From NCBI RefSeq assembly GCF_000002875.2, contig NC_009418.2, positions 480,130 through 544,129 of the forward strand: 64,000 nt of DNA, in the 5' to 3' direction. The translations under genes and the position numbers were made by a program. Shown here piece by piece: positions 50,973 to 59,200 of the stretch; positions within the stretch are counted from its first letter, which is position 1, and every line of letters begins with the position of its first letter. The notes under the pieces are model-generated. The model was not told the DNA's origin, made no database searches, and saw nothing but the letters and a program-made list of their open reading frames with translations. This DNA comes from Leishmania infantum JPCM5 (lineage: Eukaryota; Euglenozoa; Kinetoplastea; Trypanosomatida; Trypanosomatidae).

Positions 50973-51510
50973 CTCACATGTAGCATGCGCTCAACGCCAC
51001 TCCACCCGGCCCCGCCCCCTGGCCGGTCACAGGCCACGCCTGGTGGTGCAAAACAGCCCTGGACACACGCGCCGCAGCAATGCGCCGACTCGGTCACCGT
51101 AGAGCACCGCCCCCGCATCGCAGGTCGCCTCACAGCGGCTCCCATCATGCCGGCCGCCACCCCTGGTGCATCTCCCGCGGGGTGACACTCAGGCTCCCCG
51201 CACCAGCAGGCAGTGCGAGGGCCGGGGGGGGTGAGATACGTTCGAATCGCACGGACACGATGCCCATCACATGGATGGCACAAGCGTGTGCACGGCCGCA
51301 GGTCGCTCCGACGCAACGCCGATCCAGGACATGGCCGCCGACATCGGTAGCCATACATCGCCCTGGCCATCCCTACGTCGTAGGCGCTTGACCCTGTCAC
51401 CACCAGAGGTGGCTGGGCATTTAGCAGGGGTTAGCGGAGGCTTGGCTTCCCCACGCACAGAGATTGGGGGCACGCTGGGCCCTGTGATACCACGCACTGA
51501 CGTATGCCCC
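50973..51510. repeat. SIDER2-like retroposon, copy B (538 bases)
   Basis: Near-identical partner of copy A, same orientation. It lies in the 3' UTR region of the Cys-rich membrane protein gene (52157-52987). It ends at 51510 and is followed by a (CACCAC)n run (51514-51533), so it lacks the remaining 160 bases present in copy A. Confidence 0.75.
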
Positions 51511-52156
51511 CCTCACCACCACCACCACCACCATTTACTCCGTCATGAGGGAGGAGGGAGGGAGACATTACAGTGAGGCGGAGGCATGAGAAAGAAAGAA
51601 AGCCACAAAGACGATAACGGAGGAGCGTGGCCGGCACCAAAATATGGAAGGGGGCGCAAACACCACCGTAAACCCATCAGCAATGGCACCCCGTCACGAG
51701 AGAGAGAGCGAGCAAGCAAATCGCCACCGTCGCAAAGAAAGCAGAGCAGACACGCGCATCCCAACAGCCGTGCATGCGGTGCGCAAAACGACGACAGCGA
51801 AAAGGATATAAGCAAGGCAGACCCCTCAATGTTTAGCTGGTATACATGGGAGGGGACAACGGGGCGGGTGGCGCTGGACAGCGAAGAAGAAAACAAACAG
51901 CGAACCGTCAACGAAGAGATATTGGCGGGAGATGAACGACCTGTCGTTTGTCACATCGTATGGAAGAGGAGCGTGCACGGTACACACGAAACAAAACGAG
52001 GTAGAAGCATCCGGAGAGCGAAGGAAGCGATTCTCAAACGCGATGATTAATGATGTATAGGGTGCGGGTAGGGAACCGCACGTGTTACAAATGCAGATGC
52101 TGATGTGACACGCGGAGGCGAAGGCACTGATGAGAAGAGGGTTGCGCGAGGATAGA
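51511..52156. other. Probable 3' UTR of Cys-rich membrane protein gene
   Basis: No gene. It contains a CAC trinucleotide run at 51514-51533 and a purine-rich plus strand. Confidence 0.5.
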
Positions 52157-52987
52157 CTACACCGCGCGTGTGGCAAAATCAGGTGCGCGTGATTCGCCAG
52201 CGGCCGCTACGTTAGCGTGGCGCAACTCTGGAGGCAGCAGGGGGTACCGCACGCGCGCCTCGCCATACTCGGCTTCAGAGCCGAATACAGCTCCATGGTT
52301 GGGATCATCAACGCCGGGGGTGTTCACCTGAGGCGATGTGGGCGCTGTAACTGCGCTCACAGGCATCTCAGGAAACGCCTCGGCGTTCGTGAAGTCAGCG
52401 GACGCGTACCCGCGGAAGAGGTTCTGCGGCAGCGGCCGCGACGGCGGGCAGCTCACAGCCGGCCCACGTCGCGGTATAAGCGCCGTCTTCAGAGTTGCAT
52501 ACCCATCACACCACCACTTGCCCTGACACCCCACCACGTACACCGCCCCGAAGACGCTAATGGCTGAGAAAACGCCCAGTATAACAAAGCAGCCGATCAT
52601 CCATGATGAGCAGCAGTCACAGGAGCCAATGTCGCGCTCCCATGGATCGAGCATCGGCTTGCACGTGGTGGCGACACCGCACCTGCAGCGATATTGAGCT
52701 GGTGCACTCTCGGCGCAAAAGTACTCGCCGTTGAGGTAGACGGTTTTCGGAGCAAACAGGTTCAGATTGACACCGTAGTTGCCGAGGTCCTGCAGCTGCG
52801 CGCACTGCCGCAGCTGCGCAGCGGCGAAAACCGGACGAGAAACCCGGTAAGCCTTTACATCTGTGCTGCCATTGCTGCTGTCCACGGGGCAATGGTGGAA
52901 AAGGAGAGCACTAAGGAGGAAGAGGAGGGCTGCGGTGGTGGTGGTTCGACAGCACCGCTGCATGACGCGTAGGTGGTCGGCGGACAT
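52157..52987 (-). CDS. Cys-rich single-pass membrane protein, unknown function
   Basis: 276 residues. A hydrophobic segment at about 18-31 after an Arg-containing start looks like a signal peptide. The short lumenal or extracellular part (about 37-127) has ten or so Cys, clustered in YRCRCGVATTCKP and GSCDCCSSW, so it may be disulfide-bonded. A strong membrane segment follows at about 129-153, then a cytoplasmic tail of 120 residues rich in Pro, Ala and Ser. Type I topology is therefore predicted. I know no family with this layout. The start at 52987 is the first ATG; Met 9 is an alternative. A polypyrimidine tract at about 53072-53115 and AG at 53038-53039 give a 5' UTR of about 50 bases. 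Confidence 0.85.
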   Translation of the reverse strand: MSADHLRVMQRCCRTTTTAALLFLLSALLFHHCPVDSSNGSTDVKAYRVSRPVFAAAQLRQCAQLQDLGNYGVNLNLFAPKTVYLNGEYFCAESAPAQYRCRCGVATTCKPMLDPWERDIGSCDCCSSWMIGCFVILGVFSAISVFGAVYVVGCQGKWWCDGYATLKTALIPRRGPAVSCPPSRPLPQNLFRGYASADFTNAEAFPEMPVSAVTAPTSPQVNTPGVDDPNHGAVFGSEAEYGEARVRYPLLPPELRHANVAAAGESRAPDFATRAV

Positions 52988-53437
52988 GACTTTCCGCCTT
53001 GCGAAAATCCGCTATGCTGTGTGTGCAGCTCCTAAAGCTTGTACGGATGCGCGAGGGAGTGTGGGAGAAGGGTCAGACAAGATGGGAAGAAAGGAGAACA
53101 AAGGCAAGAGAACCACGTGTGCTGCAGAGCCGGATACAAAGGAGGGCGGGGCTGTCGTGCTCTGAGCTGGTCCTGTCGGCGCGCCAGTCGGGGAGAGAAG
53201 GGGCGACATGCACCTACCCACCTCGAGGACGGAAGGCCACATATGATGAAGACCGGCCGGATCCACTTTCTATTCAGTTGCACGCACTTCTTCATTTACG
53301 GAGAGAGATGCGCCACAAAAGCCTCATCAGACAGACACACACATACACACATCAGCACACACAAACCGAGCAAGATGAATATATATATATATATATGTGT
53401 GTTCACCGTCATGCGCCCGGCGGGTCAGCAGGCAACT
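52988..53437. other. Intergenic spacer
   Basis: It contains the splice signal of the Cys-rich gene, CACACA stretches at 53335-53363 and an (AT)n run at 53379-53396. No gene. Confidence 0.5.
53379..53396. repeat. (AT)9 microsatellite
   Basis: Uninterrupted AT repeat, 42 bases past the stop codon of the gene at 53438, so within its 3' UTR. Confidence 0.9.
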
Positions 53438-55411
53438 CTATAGTCGCTGCAGGAGGTCATCGAGGGTCCCAGACCCCTCCAGGATGTCCTTGTGTGCATC
53501 ATGTGGCAAAGAAGTCGCTGCTGAGTCGGCTCCGACACAGGTGGCTAGACTTGTTCTGTGCATGCACCACTGCAGCTGCGCATTTCGGTTCACTACCAGG
53601 ACAGTCAGCTGCCACAGAACTGGCCCGCAGAGTAGGGATTCTGCTGCTATGCCGATCGCCAGAGCAGCCCCGCGAACTCCTTCATCGCCTTCGATGCGGC
53701 ACACAGCATTGCTTGCGGCGCGTTCCGCCTCCCTCTCGCCGTGAACACGATAGACTAGCGCCGACCTCCACTCGTACTGTGGCGATCGCCGCACCTCTCG
53801 CACAGGGGGCAGACGTGTCACGTGAGTCCCGGTGAAAGTCAGCCCTAGTGAGCCTGCGCGCTGCTTGATCTTGGAGGGCAGCTGATGTGCCGCCATCGCC
53901 TGCGTTACAGCCGAGTGCACGTGCGCGCACCAACTGCGGTGCACGAGAAACGACAGAAACAAAAACGCGCTGGTCTTCACAAATGTCACGTTTGCCGTGC
54001 TCTGCCCGCTGCTGTTGTTCTCCCCGGCGGGCGCATTGCCACCGGCTACAACAGCGGGCTCCGCAAGCGGCTTCAAGGGAAGCGAGAAGAGGGGGTAAAA
54101 GATGCCGTCTGTCATCCACGCCGACTCCTCCTCGTACAAGAACGTCTCTGGGACACAGGACGCCGTTGAAGGCGTAGGCGGTGGGCTTGCATCCCTCTTT
54201 CCGATGGGCGGTACCCATCTTTCAAAGGCATCTGCGCAGACGGCGGCGTAGCGAACGAGAGCGGTTTGCGCTCTTGGCGCCTCGTTAGTGGTCGAAAGCC
54301 GCTCGCATAGCACAGCGCCCGGTACAATGGCTGCGCTGGCTGCACTCACTGCTTTCCCCTCTTGTGTGGTTTCCCCCTGTGCTTCTTCTCTCGCTCGCTT
54401 CGCTCCTCGCGTGCCCATCAGCGCGGAGGGGCCTGCAGAAGGGGTGAGGGCGTACAGAGTCGCGCTGTTTCCGTCTTCGACAGAGGCAGATAGAGAACTC
54501 CTAGTTTGGCCAGGGGCCGCTCGTGCGCGAGAAGCAACACAGTCTGCCACAACCTGTGGCAGGACGGAGACCACAACCGCTTCATGGAACCGGCGTGGTG
54601 CAGAAGAAGCCGCCGGCTCTTTTGCCTCATGGAGACTCCTGCGCCACGGGAGCAGCTGCACATCGCGGTACTGCGCCAGCGTGAATCGTGCAGCAGAGGT
54701 GCTGGCGGAGGCTTGCAGTGTCAGCACCAGCTGCGCCACCGCACGGAGCAGCACTGGCGAGGGAAAGATCAACTGAGGCGATGGCGGGGGAGTCTTTGGC
54801 GAGTCTTTGAGCAATGAGCCAACTGTCTGCTCCGCTGCATCGCCAGGCGGTGCCGCTGCAGTGGCACCCATGTGCTCTTTACAGCGGTGGCCCTCGTAGT
54901 CGTGACGGTAGGTGCGTTGCGCCAATAGCGATCCACTGGGGACAAGTCCGTTGAGCAGCACCGACGCAGTTGCTGCCGCCTCACCCGACCCCATTGTCGG
55001 CTCGGTAGAAGACCAGCGGTGCGCTTTTGCTCGCCTCTCCGCTTGCACCAGTGCTGCTCGTCGGGCAGCCTCAAAGTACTCGATAGATGGAAAGGGGTGT
55101 AGTGGCTGCGCGCTCGTGCACACGTGCGGCAGCAAGGGGTCCACGTCGTTGCCTACCCTCTTGCACGGAGCAGCGGTATCGCTGCTAGTGGTACGTTCAC
55201 CCACGCCTGGCATCAGGTTTGGCGGCGGCGTAATAAAGCGCAGCTGCTCGGCGGCACGGGTGTAGACGCTCTGCTCGGAGATAGAAGCGAAGCGGTGCGG
55301 CAGTGCTCCAACGCGGTACAGCCCGTCGCATTGCGTTGAGAGACAAATGTACGGCGACGCCGCCGTCGAAGGAGTTGCTGGCGCGTTGTGCCGCGCACTT
55401 GCCGCGCTCAT
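53438..55411 (-). CDS. Hypothetical protein, 657 residues
   Basis: I do not recognise this protein. The frame is intact from the ATG at 55411. No signal peptide or membrane segment. The N-terminal 60 residues include a folded-looking part with CDGLYRVGALPHRFAS and a Pro-rich stretch. Residues about 90-330 alternate between Ala/Ser-rich linkers and helical segments such as EYFEAARRAALVQAERRAKAH. The most ordered region is the C-terminal third, about 440-657, with ESAWMTDGIFYPLFSLPLKP, SAFLFLSFLVHRSWCAHV and LVYRVHGEREAERAAS. Together with the length, this suggests a compact C-terminal domain. The predicted splice acceptor is at 55462-55463. Confidence 0.87.
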   Translation of the reverse strand: MSAASARHNAPATPSTAASPYICLSTQCDGLYRVGALPHRFASISEQSVYTRAAEQLRFITPPPNLMPGVGERTTSSDTAAPCKRVGNDVDPLLPHVCTSAQPLHPFPSIEYFEAARRAALVQAERRAKAHRWSSTEPTMGSGEAAATASVLLNGLVPSGSLLAQRTYRHDYEGHRCKEHMGATAAAPPGDAAEQTVGSLLKDSPKTPPPSPQLIFPSPVLLRAVAQLVLTLQASASTSAARFTLAQYRDVQLLPWRRSLHEAKEPAASSAPRRFHEAVVVSVLPQVVADCVASRARAAPGQTRSSLSASVEDGNSATLYALTPSAGPSALMGTRGAKRAREEAQGETTQEGKAVSAASAAIVPGAVLCERLSTTNEAPRAQTALVRYAAVCADAFERWVPPIGKRDASPPPTPSTASCVPETFLYEEESAWMTDGIFYPLFSLPLKPLAEPAVVAGGNAPAGENNSSGQSTANVTFVKTSAFLFLSFLVHRSWCAHVHSAVTQAMAAHQLPSKIKQRAGSLGLTFTGTHVTRLPPVREVRRSPQYEWRSALVYRVHGEREAERAASNAVCRIEGDEGVRGAALAIGIAAESLLCGPVLWQLTVLVVNRNAQLQWCMHRTSLATCVGADSAATSLPHDAHKDILEGSGTLDDLLQRL

Positions 55412-56204
55412 GTTTGGCCAGTGCGGCTTTGCTCAACGTGTGTACTTGTATGCGTCTGCGTCTTGAGAGAGAGAGAGAAAGGGATGGGGGAGGGAAGGAG
55501 CGCGAGATGCGGCAGGAAAGGGCATCAAGCCATCATCACCTGCCCGTCATGCACATACACGTGCACGTGCATGCATCCTCTCTCTCCACCACCAATGCGT
55601 GGTAGCAAAAAGGCAAGGAGAGAGAAGCTGGCCAGTATGCATCGCTACCGGGATATTGGCACCCACATTTTGGTGTAGAGAGTTCAGACAGCGGACGATA
55701 TTACTCTCTTCCACATGACAAGAGGATGACGTGAGCGCGACTCATGCCAGGCACCCCTTTACGCTCTCTTGACCCGCCTTGCGCCTGATTCGTTATCAAG
55801 AGTGTGAAGTCATCTGTTCCCAGAGTCGCACCCGTCCTCTCCTCGTCTCCCTTTCCGTTCTCACCACAATGCCATGAGGAGTAGCTTGCCAGGACAGAGA
55901 TGTGGTCGTGGTCGTCATCGTGAAAGCTCGCGAAGATCAAGGTGACGGCACGAATGCGCCAAAGTTGTCTTCTTTGCTTTTCCTTTTGTGTGTGTGTGTG
56001 CGCATTACTGCGGGAGACGGAGCACCTATACAAGCATGCACACGCGCCGGTGTATCGGCGTCAGCGTACTGCCACGGGTATTGGGGGTGGGGTGGGGGTG
56101 GGAGAAGTTTCCACAGGCAGCGGCGCCGATTTGTCATGTTAGAAAACCGGCGAAAAGAGGAGGCTCAGCATCCAACCACGCGCAGGCGCGTCTGCGCGAG
56201 TCTG
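55412..56204. other. Intergenic spacer
   Basis: No gene. It has a (GA)n run at 55466-55478, a CA/GT-rich stretch at 55545-55575 and (TG)n at 55988-56000. Confidence 0.5.
55462..55500 (-). promoter_or_regulatory. Predicted spliced-leader acceptor for 53438-55411 gene
   Basis: Minus-strand C/T-rich tract 55466-55500 with a (CT)n core, followed by the first AG at 55462-55463. The 5' UTR would be about 50 bases. Confidence 0.5.
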
Positions 56205-59200
56205 TCATTTTATCCGACCTCCATGCGCCGTGGAACTCTTGTCATCATCGTCGTCGTCCCCGTCTACAGGGTTGAAGTTGGGAAGGTCTTCATCATCATC
56301 TCCGTCATCATCACTGTCTAGGTCCAGCAGCGCATCCTCCCCAGCCACAGCGGCCGCCCTGCCATCGCCAAAGTCGCCGTGCCGCAGGTGCACAAGAGGG
56401 TCGACAATAGAGCCCATGTCGACCAGCTGCCATGGAGACTGCTGCCGCCCTGCTGCTGCGCTGCCTGCGGTGTCCGGCGACTTCGCCGCCGCCATTTCCA
56501 GAACCGGTGCCTTCAGGAGTCTCCGGCACACCGCCGTCACTGTCTCCAGTGCGGAGTTGTTTCGAGGGTCTTGCGGGTTGTTGTACTTTCCTCGCAAGCA
56601 CTCGAACAAGGACTGGCGGAGCTGCGTGACAAGGGCGTAGGTGGCGCGGTCGATGTGCAGCGCGATCCAACCGTCCACGACACAGATCGACAACTCCGCA
56701 TTGTACTCCGTCGTCGACTCAGACGCACCAAAGAGCAGCAACGCCCAGAGACTGACAGCAGACAGGCTGGTAAGGAAGTCCCGCCGCGGCTCCCTCAACC
56801 CAAAGACGTCTTGAAAGACGTAGAAGAGTGCCGGGACCGGCCGGTCTGGAGACGTGCTCGACGTCGCAGAATCTGCGGTGGCCGCACGCGAGTCTAGCGT
56901 GAGCTGGCTCAGCACTTCATCTCGGTCAGGAACCTCGTCGCCGCGGGATCCGTCAACGCGCCGACACACACTGTCTTTCGCAGGCTTGATGCTGGCGAAG
57001 TGTTTTGTCCGTAGTTCCACCTTGCGCGCGGCACGCAGGCGCTGCATGGAGGAGAGTGCCTTCGAAGGCGGCCGCAGCAGTGCCACGTTCGGGAAGAGCG
57101 CAGCGCAGACGCACGCCTTCACCAACGCGACATCGAAGCTGTGGCGGGAGAGAGCGTTTGTATCGACGCAGAGGGTTCCGGGGTAGGAAAGCGGCGCTGA
57201 TCCAGACGCCGGCGCACCCTGTGCACTGGAGTCTACAGCGCTGGCAGTCGCCTTTCCACCTTCCGAGTGTATTGCTGTATCCTCGACCGTGCCGCCGTCG
57301 TTTCCAAGGTGCCCATGCTCAGGACACGGCACGGCATCGGTGCTGTCGACCCTTTCGGAGTCCCTTCCGAACTCGTCCTGCGGGCTGATGAGCCCAGCGT
57401 GGCGCAGGATGTCGCGGTACTGCACCTTGTACTTGGAGATGACGCGAAGGTTTCCGGTGTGGAGCAAGTTGAGCGCCGCGAAGTCATCCTTTTCACCGTT
57501 GGCGCAGAACGCGTTGTACGCGTTCAGGAAGCTGATGTGGTCGCTCTGCGAGCCGCAAGACAGGAGATAGCGCTTCTTGCGCGCCTCGGCCGCAACGTCG
57601 CGGCTCGTTGCATACGGGCACACGTCCGTGCACGCAGCCACCGTCAGAACCGAATCCAGGCAGCGCAGCACGGTGCCGACGAGAATCATCTTGCCAATGC
57701 GCGGGTCACAGGGCAGCAACGCCAGGTACTCCCCCAGCGGGGTAAGCCTGTCCTTCTTTCCGATAGCACCAATGCCGCGAAGCACCTCCATGGACGCGTC
57801 CACATTGGTGTTCGAGGGGGGTTCGAGAAATGTCTGCAGCGTTTCCTTTGGATTTGCATGCCCGAGAGAGAGCAGCTTCAGCAGCACCTGCATCAGCGGT
57901 ACGCGGTGAATGTCCGCTTCTGGAAATGCCGGCAGCGATTCCCACAGCTCCTTCGTGAAGAGGCGGTAGCACACGCCTCCTTGCGTTCGCCCTGCACGGC
58001 CCTTGCGCTGCGTGCAGTTGGCTTGACTCGCGTAGCCCAGAGTAAGCTGCGTCGAGAACACGGGCGCGGGGGCAACGGCGTCGCCGCCGCTGCCGCCTCC
58101 TGGCCCACAGTTTACCGCGACTTTGTCCAACGGCACATGCGCAAAGGTCGGGCTCCCCGACGACGAAGAGGCACCCGTGCCTGTGGTGACATGCTGGTGG
58201 TATGTGGCCGTGGGGCGGCTTTCCCAGGTGGTTGTCTTGATAAGGCCCGTGTCGATGACAACAGCGACGTCGTCGATGGTGATGCCGCTTTCAGCGATGT
58301 TCGTCGCCAGCACCACCTTCACGGTACCGGACGGGGCCGGCATGAAGCACTCTCGTTGCTTCGCGCTGTCGACAGTGGAATGAAGGAGAATGATGTGGAG
58401 GCGGCTTTCCGCGGCGGAAAGCGCGTACGGCCCTTGGTACTCCTTGATCGCAGCCATCGCAGACGTCAGCTCTTTCCATCCTGGAAGAAACACCAGGATC
58501 GACTTTCCCTCCGTGTTATTCTGAAGGTCTACCTGCACCGCGCGGTGGACGAGGTAGGCAACAAGGTTGTAGTCGGTTTTGAGTAACTTGCGCCTGTTGA
58601 CGCGTTGCGATGCGGTGGTCGTTGGCATCGCCAGCGAGACGGACTTCGTCGGCGTCTTTTCCTGCTGCTCGACCTGGTGCCCCTGCTCCCTGGACGACAC
58701 GGCATCGAAGGCGGGCGAGTAAAATTGTGCAGTTGCTGCCTCAGAGGCGATGTCCTCCAGGTAGCGGATCGCCACCGGGTACACTGCCCCCTCGACCTGC
58801 ACCACGGGCGTATCGGCGTCGAAGTAGCGGGCGAACACGTCGGCTTGCATCGTCGCACTCATGAGCACCACGCGAAGGCGAGAGTTTCGTGTCAGCAGCT
58901 GCTTCACGAGAGCTAGAATGACATCACAGTTGATGTCGCGCTCGTGCACTTCGTCGATGATGAGGTGTGAGACGTGCTCCAGATCGGGGTGGGTGGAAAA
59001 GATCTGCAGCAGCACACCTGTTGTGCAAACTGTGATGTGCCGCCCGGGACGTGAGTCCAGCCGAACCGCGTACCCGACATCCTTTCCCACCGTGCTGAGA
59101 CGCTCCTGCGCGATGCGCTCGGCAACGCTGAAGGCGCTCAGTCGACGGGGTTGCGTGACAAGGATGTTGCAGGATCCGCCACGGCCGTGCTCGATCTCGT

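Noticed and set aside
46557..51510. Direct repeats considered as a CRISPR array or phage attachment sites
   Set aside because: Two long copies 4.4 kb apart in a eukaryotic polycistron; no short regular spacers or integrase.
57267..58586. 439-codon open frame on the plus strand
   Set aside because: It lies wholly antisense to the helicase core; the Arg/Val/Gln-rich translation is a shadow of a GC-rich gene.
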